A stretch of 64,000 nt of DNA from Gemmata massiliana (GTDB lineage Bacteria; Planctomycetota; Planctomycetia; Gemmatales; Gemmataceae), in NCBI GenBank assembly GCA_000531095.1, contig HG799466.1:410049-474048 (forward strand). The letters run 5' to 3'. This document shows positions 1 to 8,275 of this stretch, piece by piece (position 1 is the first letter of the stretch; each line of letters begins with the position of its first letter). The notes under the pieces are model-generated. The model was not told where the DNA came from and did no database searches. It saw nothing but the letters and a program-made list of their open reading frames with translations. The translations under genes were made by a program, and so were the position numbers.

Positions 1-1646
1 TACACGAACGCGGTTACGGGAGCGTCGACCGGCGTCACCCGCGCGAGCACCCGGCGCACCGCGTACCCGAGGTCCACGAGCATCCCGCCGGACCCGCCGC
101 TCGCGCTGGCGAACACGTACACCTGCGGGGTGCTCCCGCGAACCGTCAGCCCGGTCTGATCGGACGATTGCGCGAGCGATTCCGGATGCGTCGCGATCTG
201 GAACTCGCGCCGCAACCGCGTGACGAACCGCAGATAGTTGTCGCAGAACGCGAGGCGCCCGAGCGACCGGGCGCCTCCGGCCCGCAGGCTCCGCGGGATC
301 GCGTACAGTTTCTCGCGCGGTAACCAGTCGAGGATCTGATCGAGTTGCCGGCGCCGGTACTGCGTGACCGGTTGCAGCGGCACCGGGAACACTTCGTCGG
401 TCCCGAGCGCGACGTCGGGCGGCGCGCTCACGGCCTTGGTGACCGCGTCGGGGTCGCAATCGACGTAGAGGAAACGGAAGCACGGCACCTGGACCACGTC
501 GCCGACGCGGTCCGTGAGCCGGCACCGGATCTCTTGCAGCGCCCGGCGCCCGAAGCTCCCCACACCGATGAGGATCGTCGGCCGCAGCACGCCCAGGTCT
601 TTTTGCGTCGCGGTCACACCGAGCAGGTGGTCTTCGTCGATCTCCGGGTGTTCGTGCGGTGTCGGTTGGGGCCGCGGCGCGCCCGACATCACGGCCGCGC
701 CCCCGCGAACCGGCGCTGGGGGCGTCAGTTCCACGTCGTGAACGGTGCGCCCGACCTTGGCCCACGCTCCCGGCTCGCGCACGCCGCTCCCGGCCTCGGT
801 CCCGCCGCTACTACCGGTCGCGTCCCGCGGACCGCCGAGCGCGCGAATGAACGCAGTGCAGCTCGGCCAGCGCTCGTCCGGGTTCTTCGCCAGCGCCCGG
901 GCTACTACCGGCTGGTCGACCTCCGGGAGCATCGACAGGTCCGGCGGTTCGGACATGTGCTGGAGCGCGAGTTGCCGGATGTTCTTGCCGGCAAAGGGGC
1001 GCTTCCCGGTGAGCAACTCGACGTACACGACCGCGAGGCTGTACTGGTCCGAGTGCTTGCTGATCTTGTTCTGGAACGTTTCCGGGGCCGCGTAAATGGG
1101 CGTGACGCCGCCCATCAGTCCGGACGAACTGGAGCGCTCGAGTTGCTTCACCAGCCCGAAGTCCGCGACCTTCACACGGTCCGCGACCATGAACAGGTTG
1201 CGCGGCTTCACGTCGAGGTGCTGGAGGTTGTGCTTCTCGATCAGGTGGTCCAGACCGACGGCCGCGTCGTCGAGGAACCCCAGGAGGATGTCTCGCGGGA
1301 TGCCGGGCCGCCCGGCACCCTGGTACTCGACTAGGCACTCGTGCAGGTTCCGGTCGGCCAGTTCCATCACGATGACGAGTTCGCCGCCGACGTCCTGGAT
1401 CTGCTCGATGGACACGACGAACGGGTGCCGCACCTGTTTGACGCGCTCGAGCGCCTTCAGTTCCTGCACGGCGCGCGCGTCGTCGCCGTCGAGGGCGTTG
1501 AGATTACCGTAGACGAACTTGATTGCCTTATGAATGCCGCCGGGCGCGACGCACTTCCACACTTCGCCGAACCCACCGGTCCCGATGGGTTCGATGAGTC
1601 GGTAGCCGGGCAGCGGTTCGCCGTCGGGCTCGCGGAGCCAGTTCAT
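1..1646 (-). CDS. Ser/Thr protein kinase fused to tubulin-like domain (3' end outside window)
   Basis: The minus frame is open from an ATG at 1646 to the left edge (548 residues seen, no stop). Residues 1-270 form a protein kinase: glycine loop GTGGFGEVW (22-30), AIKF lysine (43), HLDVKPRN catalytic loop in place of HRD (143-150), DFG (162-164) and AAPE (186-189). After a linker, residues from about 355 start with TILIGVGSFGRRAL, continue with FLYVDCDPDA, and reach ASASGGSGGMLVDLGYAVRR near 515. This is the pattern of Tubulin_2-type proteins, with a degenerate tubulin G-box. The kinase would phosphorylate Ser/Thr; whether the tubulin-like part binds GTP or polymerises is unknown. The frame was checked at both ends of the tubulin-like part. 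The upstream gene is on the other strand, so this is probably transcribed alone. Confidence 0.82.
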   Translation of the reverse strand, partial: MNWLREPDGEPLPGYRLIEPIGTGGFGEVWKCVAPGGIHKAIKFVYGNLNALDGDDARAVQELKALERVKQVRHPFVVSIEQIQDVGGELVIVMELADRNLHECLVEYQGAGRPGIPRDILLGFLDDAAVGLDHLIEKHNLQHLDVKPRNLFMVADRVKVADFGLVKQLERSSSSGLMGGVTPIYAAPETFQNKISKHSDQYSLAVVYVELLTGKRPFAGKNIRQLALQHMSEPPDLSMLPEVDQPVVARALAKNPDERWPSCTAFIRALGGPRDATGSSGGTEAGSGVREPGAWAKVGRTVHDVELTPPAPVRGGAAVMSGAPRPQPTPHEHPEIDEDHLLGVTATQKDLGVLRPTILIGVGSFGRRALQEIRCRLTDRVGDVVQVPCFRFLYVDCDPDAVTKAVSAPPDVALGTDEVFPVPLQPVTQYRRRQLDQILDWLPREKLYAIPRSLRAGGARSLGRLAFCDNYLRFVTRLRREFQIATHPESLAQSSDQTGLTVRGSTPQVYVFASASGGSGGMLVDLGYAVRRVLARVTPVDAPVTAFV

Positions 1647-1907
1647 GCGTTTGATAACCTGTCCCGGGCGGGAGGACGGTCCGCGCGGGGTGCGAGTTCC
1701 GAGAAGTTGCCGTTTGAACCGTAAGTCACACTGTGCAAGAAGTCCAATCGCGTGTACGAAATTGAGGCGGGCGCAAACCGAATTGAGAGCCGGCCGGAAT
1801 TCCGGCGCGAACCAAATCGGGAACGACGTGTAGACTTTCTAAACGCCGCAGTTCGCCGAGCAACCGATCAGGTGAGTTCAGTCGTTAAATAACTGAGGTG
1901 CATTTAG

Positions 1908-2381
1908 ATGCGTCCGAATCAATGGTGGCAGTTCGGTCTGATCGGGGGCAGCGTCCTCACAATCGCCACTGCCACAAAGCTCGCTTCGGCGGTGATACGG
2001 GGAACCGTTGGTACAGTCGAATGGGGTGAAACAGGAGGATTCGCGGCTGCGATCTTCGGGATGGGGTTTGTGTGTGGAGTAATAATTTGGGCCGGACGGG
2101 GGTTGTCGCAGCGTTTCGGTCCGGTTGGGGACGCAGTCATCGGTCTCGTCGTCATGGAGGCATTCTTCGTATCGTGCATGCTTCTTTTTCAGCCGGAGAT
2201 GTTGGGAAGCAAATTCGAGAACAACGGGCTCCCCATGCTCGGATTCGCCGTCCCACTCGGTCTGTTTGCCGGTTGGCTAATCGGTCGCGACTTTCGTCCC
2301 CAACTGACCGCAGAACAAAGGCGCCGGCGCAAGTTTCTGGAAGAGTTAGAAGATGAGTCTGCGCCTGAAAAACGTGCCTAG
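1908..2381 (+). CDS. Small four-helix membrane protein, function unknown
   Basis: The 157-residue protein has about four hydrophobic segments (roughly residues 8-28, 43-63, 74-96 and 108-124) and a charged C-terminal tail rich in Arg, Lys and Glu (130-157), probably cytoplasmic. It begins with ATG at 1908 after about 260 bp without a gene. No catalytic motif is visible and I do not recognise the family. The next gene starts about 100 bp downstream on the same strand, so co-transcription is possible but not shown. Confidence 0.6.
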   Translation: MRPNQWWQFGLIGGSVLTIATATKLASAVIRGTVGTVEWGETGGFAAAIFGMGFVCGVIIWAGRGLSQRFGPVGDAVIGLVVMEAFFVSCMLLFQPEMLGSKFENNGLPMLGFAVPLGLFAGWLIGRDFRPQLTAEQRRRRKFLEELEDESAPEKRA

Positions 2382-2487
2382 TTGGACGCTGTTTGGCCAA
2401 GATTGTTTCCCGATGCCACTAGCTTACTGTCAGTAGTTGCCCCCGCCAAATCACGTAATCGCTCACGCCCAACGCGGAGATCGCAGA

Positions 2488-2937
2488 ATGGCCCAAGTTC
2501 GTTGCCCCTATTGCCACGAGTACATAGACCGAGCCGAATTCGCGGCGCACGAAGCCGCGCACCGCAAGGCCCGCCCCGACGGGCAGCAAACCGACTACGC
2601 CACCTTACCCGAAGAGGAGCGCGAGGACGGCGACCTTGAGGGCGTGCCCCAAGTGTACGTCCACCGAAAGTGCGGCGTGGCCACTGGAATGCCCGAGGAG
2701 ATCATCCGGAGCTACCTCAAGAATCCGTACATGTACATGGCCGACGCGACGTTCTGCTGCGGGTGCCGCAAACACGTCCCGTTCCGCGACTGTGAATGGA
2801 CGGAAACCGGAGAAGATCTCCAAACTTACACGGACCGACTGCGCGCAGCGAAACCAGACATGAAGCCCAAAGGGTGCCTGGCCGCGATCGCTTTCATCGG
2901 CGCCGGGCTGACCGGAATCATTGCGACCCTTTGTTGA
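2488..2937 (+). CDS. Zinc-finger/zinc-ribbon protein with C-terminal membrane anchor
   Basis: The chosen ATG at 2488 gives MAQVRCPYCHEY; the open frame extends 17 codons further upstream but without a convincing start. Residues 5-25 contain CPYC followed by HEAAH, a C2H2-like zinc site. A second Cys group (CG in the middle, then FCCGCRKH near residue 100) may bind another metal. The last 20 residues (GCLAAIAFIGAGLTGIIATLC) are hydrophobic and look like a membrane anchor. It probably acts at the inner membrane with its zinc domain in the cytoplasm. Function is not recognised. The next gene starts 20 bp downstream on the same strand. Confidence 0.6.
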   Translation: MAQVRCPYCHEYIDRAEFAAHEAAHRKARPDGQQTDYATLPEEEREDGDLEGVPQVYVHRKCGVATGMPEEIIRSYLKNPYMYMADATFCCGCRKHVPFRDCEWTETGEDLQTYTDRLRAAKPDMKPKGCLAAIAFIGAGLTGIIATLC

Positions 2938-2957
2938 ATGCCGCCCCGGAGGGAAGC

Positions 2958-3353
2958 GTGGAACGCGCCGTCGAGTGGTTCGTGGCGATCACATCACTCC
3001 CCATCGGCGCATCCCACTTACTGCGGCCCCGGGATTGGGGCGAGGCGTTCCGCCAGTTGCACGCTTGCGGGCGCCCCGGGGCCTTCGCCAACGGCGGATT
3101 GAGTCTGTTCACCGGCGCGGCGATCGTCGCCGGGCACAGCTCCTGGATGTGGCCCGGAGCGGTAATCACCGGGTTCGGGTGGCTCCTGGTGCTCAAAGGA
3201 ACGGGCGCCCTTCTCGCGCCCGATAAAGCGCTGCAATCGATGGAGCGAGGGCGTCGCTCTCCGCGGGGCTTTGTGGCTGCGGGAGTCATGTCACTGGCAA
3301 TCGGTGCGTGGGCGTGTTACTGCCTCTGGGTCAACGCGCCGAGTATGTCATGA
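2958..3353 (+). CDS. Small integral membrane protein, function unknown
   Basis: The start is taken as GTG at 2958, behind GGAGGGAAGC, an unusually good ribosome site for this window; the longer open frame upstream overlaps the previous gene in another frame. The 131-residue product has about four hydrophobic helices (MERAVEWFVAITSLPIG, GGLSLFTGAAIVAG, GAVITGFGWLLVLKG, GVMSLAIGAWACYC). Its stop TGA lies inside the ATGA that starts the next gene, so the two are probably translationally coupled. No enzyme motif is seen. Confidence 0.6.
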   Translation: MERAVEWFVAITSLPIGASHLLRPRDWGEAFRQLHACGRPGAFANGGLSLFTGAAIVAGHSSWMWPGAVITGFGWLLVLKGTGALLAPDKALQSMERGRRSPRGFVAAGVMSLAIGAWACYCLWVNAPSMS

Positions 3354-3892
3354 GCGCCTCGCATTTCAGCCGCACGAGTCGTTCCCCTATGGTGAATCTC
3401 CGCCCCGCTCGCGAAAGCGACCTTCCCCATCTCATTGCCCTCGCTCAGCGCTCCTGGTCGAGCGCGTTTAAGGAGTCCGCGCCGGACGCATTTGTTCGAG
3501 AATGGCTCGCGCGCGATTTCGAGAACGAGTGGTACCCGAAATACTGGCCCGAAATGACCGTCGCCGAAATCGATGGAGGCGTGGTCGGCCTCGTGCAACC
3601 CACGAAGGACGAGATCAACGGACTGTGGGTCGATCCGGCCGCACAATCACAAGGTGTCGGCACCGCCCTGCTCTACCACGGCGAACGGGAAATTGCTTCG
3701 GCCGGGTACGACCGCGCGTGGTTGAGTTGTTCCGGCTTCAATCCGAACGCCCGGCGATTTTACCTCTCGCGCGGGTATCGACACGTGCGGAGCGAAGCGA
3801 AACCGCGTGCGGGCGGCGCGATCGAAGAAATGTGTTATTACGAGTTTAGCCTTCCGCGCATCCACTCATCTGAATGCTCCCACTCGGGCTGA
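3350..3892 (+). CDS. GNAT family N-acetyltransferase
   Basis: The protein transfers an acetyl group from acetyl-CoA to an amine; the substrate cannot be told. The N-terminus VNLRPARESDLPHLIALAQRS is the typical GNAT opening. The core GLWVDPAAQSQGVGTALLYH contains the acetyl-CoA loop (QSQGVG), and NPNARRFYLSRGYRHV is the usual C-terminal FYxxxGF-like motif. The chosen ATG at 3350 overlaps the previous stop by 4 nt (ATGA), giving 180 residues; an internal ATG at 3389 is the alternative. The last 15 residues (RIHSSECSHSG end) are not family-like. Confidence 0.82.
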   Translation: MSASHFSRTSRSPMVNLRPARESDLPHLIALAQRSWSSAFKESAPDAFVREWLARDFENEWYPKYWPEMTVAEIDGGVVGLVQPTKDEINGLWVDPAAQSQGVGTALLYHGEREIASAGYDRAWLSCSGFNPNARRFYLSRGYRHVRSEAKPRAGGAIEEMCYYEFSLPRIHSSECSHSG

Positions 3893-3991
3893 ACCGAACC
3901 GTCGCACCAATAAGCCAAAAAACCTAGTCCGGCAAACGCGACCGGACCATAAGTTGCGGTCGGGACAGGCTTCCAGTCGCCCCCGGAGGGC

Positions 3992-4534
3992 GTGCCGATG
4001 AAGACTCGGAAGTCGGCCGAGCCGACGATCACCCGGGACCTGACGCCGGGGCGAACCGCGTGCCCGCACCGCGCGCGGCCCATGTGGGCCGACCACGCCA
4101 ACCGCCGAACGGTTCACACCCTGGCCGGCGTCACCCGCCTCCACCTGACCATCCGTCGGTGCCGCACCACCGCGTGCGGCGCCTACAAGAAGCCGTACCG
4201 ACCCGAGGTCGAAGGGGCCGTCGCGCTACCCCGGCACGAGTTCGGGCTCGACGTGATCGCCCTCATCGGGCGGCTCCGGTACGCCGAGCACCGGTCCATC
4301 CCCGAGATCCGCGCCCACCTCCTCGGGCGCAACGTCGTTGTGCCCGAGCGCACCGCCACCAACCGGCTCGACCGGTACGACGAGCTCCGGGCCACGTCCC
4401 TCACCGACAACGGTCGGCTGAACACGGTTCTGGCCGCCCAGAAGGAGGTGATCCGGGCCATCGACGGGTTGCAAATCGAGCGCCGCACCGATCCCGAGGG
4501 GGACATGGTGCGCGTGAATCCCGGCCCGTCGTGA
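3992..4534 (+). pseudogene. Truncated transposase, N-terminal part only
   Basis: The frame starts MKTRKSAEPTITRDLTPGRT (ATG at 3998) and resembles transposases abundant in Gemmata genomes. It has a degenerate zinc site (CPHR where CPHC is expected, then CRTTAC) and a helical region ending RAIDGLQ, where the first catalytic Asp of a DDE domain would lie. After that the sequence loses the family pattern and stops at 4534, so two thirds of the enzyme is missing. I assign it as a dead remnant. The family (ISL3-like or another Gemmata-specific group) is uncertain. Confidence 0.6.
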
Positions 4535-4542
4535 GGCGACCA

Positions 4543-5058
4543 TCAACTGCGTTGGGAACGGTCACGTGCGGCGGCTTCGTCGGCCAGGGAGCGGATATCC
4601 GAGCGGGTGACCGGAGTGAGCAGGTCGATTACCGCTCGGTGCCCCCGGATGAGGGCTTCGTATAGCGCGCTGCGGCCGCACCGACCCGGATCGACGTCCC
4701 GGTCGTGCTGCTCCGGGAGGACGTTCGGGTCGGCCCCGTCATCGAGCAACATCCGGACGATCTCGATGTTCCCCACGGCCGCCGCAATCATCAGCGGGGT
4801 CGCTCCGAGTTCGTCCACCGCATCGGCGGGCACCCCTGCGCCCAACAAAGCACCTACCACACCGACGGCACCGGATTCGATCGCGTACTGAAGCAGTGGA
4901 AGCGACCAGAAGGTGCTCGCGAACCGCGGGTGACCGGTCACCGCTGCAATCACGCCGGCCGGGTTGCGCGCGTCGACAGCCGCGTAAGCGCGTTCCAGGA
5001 TGTCCTGCCACACCTGTTCCTCGGGCGACAGTTCTCCCCTTGAGTTGAACGGGTCCAT
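4543..5058 (-). CDS. Ankyrin-repeat protein
   Basis: The start is ATG at 5058, directly behind GGAGGTGCTG, which is preferred over the upstream in-frame codon at 5097. The 171-residue protein contains two to three ankyrin repeats: LLQYAIESGAVGVVGALLGAG, then ATPLMIAAAVGNIEIVRMLL followed by DDGADPN, then SALYEALIRGHRAVIDLL. These form a protein-binding scaffold; no catalytic domain is seen. It ends 9 bp from the transposase remnant, which faces it. No signal peptide is visible, so it is probably cytoplasmic. Confidence 0.78.
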   Translation of the reverse strand: MDPFNSRGELSPEEQVWQDILERAYAAVDARNPAGVIAAVTGHPRFASTFWSLPLLQYAIESGAVGVVGALLGAGVPADAVDELGATPLMIAAAVGNIEIVRMLLDDGADPNVLPEQHDRDVDPGRCGRSALYEALIRGHRAVIDLLTPVTRSDIRSLADEAAARDRSQRS

Positions 5059-5279
5059 CAGCACCTCCGGCCCAGCAGGGTAACGGGAACGCGCCACTCA
5101 TCGACGTTACCGGTCACGACAGCCCCCTCTGCCCAGTCTATCCCGAAGACCTTGCGCGATCCGTCATTCGCACTACGGCCGATCTGTGGAGCGCCGAAAT
5201 CTCCATCGCTCCGACTCGAACGCGGATGTAAAGTATGCGGTCGGATATGCCGTATTAACGCCCTACCGGGAGATCGCCC

Positions 5280-5828
5280 GTGAGCGATGGACCGCTGTTC
5301 GAGCGCCCGCTCGATGAATTGTTACCGGCGACACACCGCGCCGCCCCGCGCCCGGCCCGTTCCGCCCCAACTGCGGGGCCAGAAACCGTGCGGGACCGAC
5401 CGGACGTGGAGCTGGTAGCGATCGCGCGGTACCAGAAATGGCTGATCCGGGTCATCCTGCTCCAGATCCTGATCGCCGCCGGGTGGGTCACTGCGGCCAT
5501 CCTCACCGATCAAATGGACGGCCCTTCCGCGCCGCCCATCGTGGTTTTCGGTATCGTCGCCGCGGTAATCCTCAGTTTGGTCGCGCTGGGCGTCATGATC
5601 GCGCTCGCCTCAATGCTGTACAGCCGGACCACGGCGGTCGCGCTCGGCCTGTGTCAGTTCCTCGTGGGCGGGGGTACGATCTTACTGTGCGTCGTGAACG
5701 TGCGAGCGACGGCCGAACTGCGACGAAATGGTATCCGGGTCGGGTTACTCGGAGCGCGACGGTCGGACCTGACGGCACTGGTCACACCCCAGCGCGATAA
5801 AGATCAGGTGCAAAAGCTGGGGTGGTGA
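5280..5828 (+). CDS. Membrane protein with three hydrophobic helices, function unknown
   Basis: The 182-residue product starts with GTG at 5280. Residues 1-50 are polar and proline/alanine rich; three strongly hydrophobic segments follow (about 56-77, 87-112 and 118-140). The C-terminal 40 residues are charged. It is not recognised. There is no operon partner: the flanking genes are transcribed toward or away from it. Confidence 0.55.
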   Translation: MSDGPLFERPLDELLPATHRAAPRPARSAPTAGPETVRDRPDVELVAIARYQKWLIRVILLQILIAAGWVTAAILTDQMDGPSAPPIVVFGIVAAVILSLVALGVMIALASMLYSRTTAVALGLCQFLVGGGTILLCVVNVRATAELRRNGIRVGLLGARRSDLTALVTPQRDKDQVQKLGW

Positions 5829-5915
5829 TGGCTCGCCAAGTGCCCGCAATGTAACGTGCTTGGAACAAAGCGAGCAGGCGGGTTACGTCCCTCCGCACAT
5901 TCGGGACGCCGAACA

Positions 5916-6815
5916 TCACACCCGAAGGGGCACGGGTTCCTGCTGGAGCGACGCGACGTCCGCTTTCGGTGGCGCGCCGAAGAGTCGGCGGTACTCGCGG
6001 CTGAACTGGGACGGGCTTTCGTACCCCACGCGGAACGCCGCCGAAGCCGCGTCCAGTCCCTCGCCGAGCATCAGGCGCCGGGCTTCCTGGAGCCGGAGCC
6101 GCTTCTGGTACTGGAGCGGGCTGAGCGCGGTCACCCGTTTGAAGTGGTGGTGAAGCGCGGACGCGCTCATGCGGACCTCGCGCGCCAGCGCGTCGATGCT
6201 GAGCGGCTCGGCGAAGTGGTCCTTCAGCCACCGAATCGCCCGCACGATCCGCTGCGCCGGACCGCCGACGGCCGTGATCTGGCGCAGTCGCGTGCCCTGC
6301 TCCCCTGTCAGTATTCGGTAAGTGATCTCGCGGAGCACGAGCGGCGCGAGCGCCGTCACGTCGCGCGGCTGTTCCAGCAAATCGACGAGCCGCGCCACAG
6401 CGTCCAGTAACGGCGCCTCCACCGGGCTGACCGCGAGGCCCCGATCGGGCGCACGCGACTCGGGCGCAGCGCCGTCGGCCACCAGTTCCCCGACCACCCC
6501 CGCGTCCAAGCCGATCCGCAGCGCGAGGTAGGGTAACTCCGGAGACCCCTCAATGATTTTCCCGGTAACCGGCAGATCCACCGAAACGAGCAGGAACTGC
6601 GCCGGATCGTAGCGGTACACTTCATCTGCGAGGTGGACGACCTTGCTGCCCTGCGCGATCAGACACAGAGACGGTTCGTAAAGTACCGCGGTCGGTTGCG
6701 TCGGGGCGGAGAACCGGTACAGCGTTAGTTCGGGCACGTCCGTCGGGTGGACGCCGTCCGTGCGCGTTTGCCGGTCGATCACCGCGCCCAAGTCCTTCAA
6801 CCTTTGGTCACCCAC
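5916..6815 (-). CDS. AraC family transcriptional regulator (AraC_N type)
   Basis: The 299-residue protein has an AraC_N/cupin-like N-terminal sensor domain (about 20-180, with FSAPTQPTAVLYEPSLCLIAQG and VYRYDPAQFLLVSVDLPVTG). Its C-terminal AraC DNA-binding domain has two helix-turn-helix units (about 195-290): LSIDALAREVRMSASALHHH and FRVGYESPSQFSREYRRLFG. This architecture matches YqhC-like regulators, which respond to reactive aldehydes. It is divergent from an alcohol dehydrogenase gene, the usual target of such regulators, so control of that gene is likely but inferred. Confidence 0.88.
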   Translation of the reverse strand: MGDQRLKDLGAVIDRQTRTDGVHPTDVPELTLYRFSAPTQPTAVLYEPSLCLIAQGSKVVHLADEVYRYDPAQFLLVSVDLPVTGKIIEGSPELPYLALRIGLDAGVVGELVADGAAPESRAPDRGLAVSPVEAPLLDAVARLVDLLEQPRDVTALAPLVLREITYRILTGEQGTRLRQITAVGGPAQRIVRAIRWLKDHFAEPLSIDALAREVRMSASALHHHFKRVTALSPLQYQKRLRLQEARRLMLGEGLDAASAAFRVGYESPSQFSREYRRLFGAPPKADVASLQQEPVPLRV

Positions 6816-7118
6816 GGTCGCCCCTCACAGAAGCTTCACTCGGCACCGGTCCCGAACCCCGGTTCGGCAGGTCGTGCAGGATTAGGCAATGATCCCGCAC
6901 GATCAGGTTACCGGCTTCCGCCCCCCGACCTTACGATTTCTCCATACAAACTGGCACCGCCGTGAATAACCGGCCCGATCGGGCGTCGTAGTCCGGTGGT
7001 GTAACACGAAACGATCCGCGCGGTATCGGATAACGCTCGCGCGGATCACAGCTTGTGTCGGCGTCCGCACCATTCTCGGTTGGCTCCGTCCCTTTTTAAC
7101 TCGAACGGAAATTTCGCA
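6816..7118. promoter_or_regulatory. Divergent intergenic region between AraC regulator and alcohol dehydrogenase
   Basis: These 303 bp separate two divergently transcribed genes and must hold both promoters and any AraC operator. I see no gene and no strong inverted repeat. The stretch from about 7090 to 7115, just before the dehydrogenase start, is locally AT-rich. No clear -35/-10 pair was identified. Confidence 0.4.
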
Positions 7119-8180
7119 ATGAGCACAAGAGCTTTCGCGGCCCATAGCGCAACGACCCCGCTCGCGCCGTTCTCGTTCGCGCGCCGGGAACCGCTCGCCA
7201 CCGACGTACAGATCGAGATCCTGTACTGCGGCGTGTGCCACTCGGACCTGCACCAGGCGCGCAACGAGTGGAGCGAGTTCGCGGGCACCGCGTACCCGTG
7301 CGTCCCCGGGCACGAGATCGTCGGCCGCGTGACGAAGGTCGGCAAGGACGTGAAGAAGTTCAAGGCGGGCGATTTCGCCGCGGTCGGGTGCATGGTCGAT
7401 TCGTGCCGCACCTGCCCAAGTTGCACCCGCGGGCTCGAGCAGTACTGCACCCACTTCCCCACGTTCACCTACAACGCCCCGGACAAGCACTCCGGCGGCG
7501 TCACGTTCGGCGGGTACTCCGAGAGCATCGTGGTGGACGAAGCGTTCACCCTGAAGGTCTCGGACAAGGCGAACCTCGCGGCCGTGGCCCCGCTGCTGTG
7601 CGCCGGGATCACCACGTACTCGCCGCTGCGCCACTGGGGGGCCGGCCCGGGCAAGAAGGTCGGGATCGTGGGGCTCGGCGGGTTGGGGCACATGGGGGTG
7701 AAGTTCGCCCGCGCGTTCGGCGCGCACGTGGTGCTGTTCACCACCTCGCCGAACAAGATCGAGGACGGGAAGCGCCTCGGCGCCCACGAGGTCGTGGTGT
7801 CGAAGAACGCGGCGGACATGGCGAAGCACGCGAGCAGCTTCGACTTCGTGCTCGACGCGGTCTCGGCCGAGCACGACATCAACGCCTACCTGTCGCTGCT
7901 GAAGCTCGACGGCACGCTGTGCCTCGTCGGGGCGCCGGAGAAGCCGCTGCCGGTAGCGGCGTTCAACCTGCTGCTCCCGCGGCGCCAGTTCGCCGGGTCC
8001 GGCATCGGGGGGATCGCGGAAACGCAGGAGATGCTCGACTTCTGCGCCGAGCGCGGGATCACGAGCGACGTGGAACTCATCCCGATCCAGAAGATCAACG
8101 AGGCCTACGACCGGCTCCTCAAGGGCGACGTGAAGTACCGCTTCGTCATCGACATGGCCTCGCTGAAGCAGGCCGCTTAA
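7119..8180 (+). CDS. Zinc-dependent NAD(P)H alcohol/aldehyde dehydrogenase
   Basis: This 353-residue medium-chain dehydrogenase (cinnamyl-alcohol dehydrogenase/YahK group) interconverts alcohols and aldehydes with NAD(P)H in the cytoplasm. Catalytic zinc ligands are in CGVCHSDLH (start of the GroES-like domain), PGHEIVG, and a later Cys at CAGITTYSPL. The structural zinc site is CRTCPSCTRGLEQYC. The Rossmann loop is GLGGLGHMGVKFARA. The start ATG at 7119 gives MSTRAFAAHSATTPL, the usual N-terminus; the open frame runs 22 codons further upstream. A probable YqhC-like regulator is divergent to it. Confidence 0.92.
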   Translation: MSTRAFAAHSATTPLAPFSFARREPLATDVQIEILYCGVCHSDLHQARNEWSEFAGTAYPCVPGHEIVGRVTKVGKDVKKFKAGDFAAVGCMVDSCRTCPSCTRGLEQYCTHFPTFTYNAPDKHSGGVTFGGYSESIVVDEAFTLKVSDKANLAAVAPLLCAGITTYSPLRHWGAGPGKKVGIVGLGGLGHMGVKFARAFGAHVVLFTTSPNKIEDGKRLGAHEVVVSKNAADMAKHASSFDFVLDAVSAEHDINAYLSLLKLDGTLCLVGAPEKPLPVAAFNLLLPRRQFAGSGIGGIAETQEMLDFCAERGITSDVELIPIQKINEAYDRLLKGDVKYRFVIDMASLKQAA

Positions 8181-8186
8181 TCGGGC

Positions 8187-8222
8187 GGCCGGTGCCCCGC
8201 TCGCAAGGGCGTGGCACCGGCC
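8187..8222 (+). terminator. Hairpin downstream of alcohol dehydrogenase
   Basis: GGCCGGTGCC pairs perfectly with GGCACCGGCC, with a 16-nt loop, 6 bp after the dehydrogenase stop. No T-run follows, so it may be a weak terminator or an mRNA 3' stabiliser. Confidence 0.45.
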
Positions 8223-8275
8223 ACGTTCACACACGACGTGCCCCCGGACGAGGTGCAAGGGTACTTGGCTTCGGC

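Noticed and set aside
345-1334. A 329-residue plus-strand frame at the left edge.
   Set aside because: It is antisense to the kinase-tubulin gene, which has clear kinase motifs in the minus frame.
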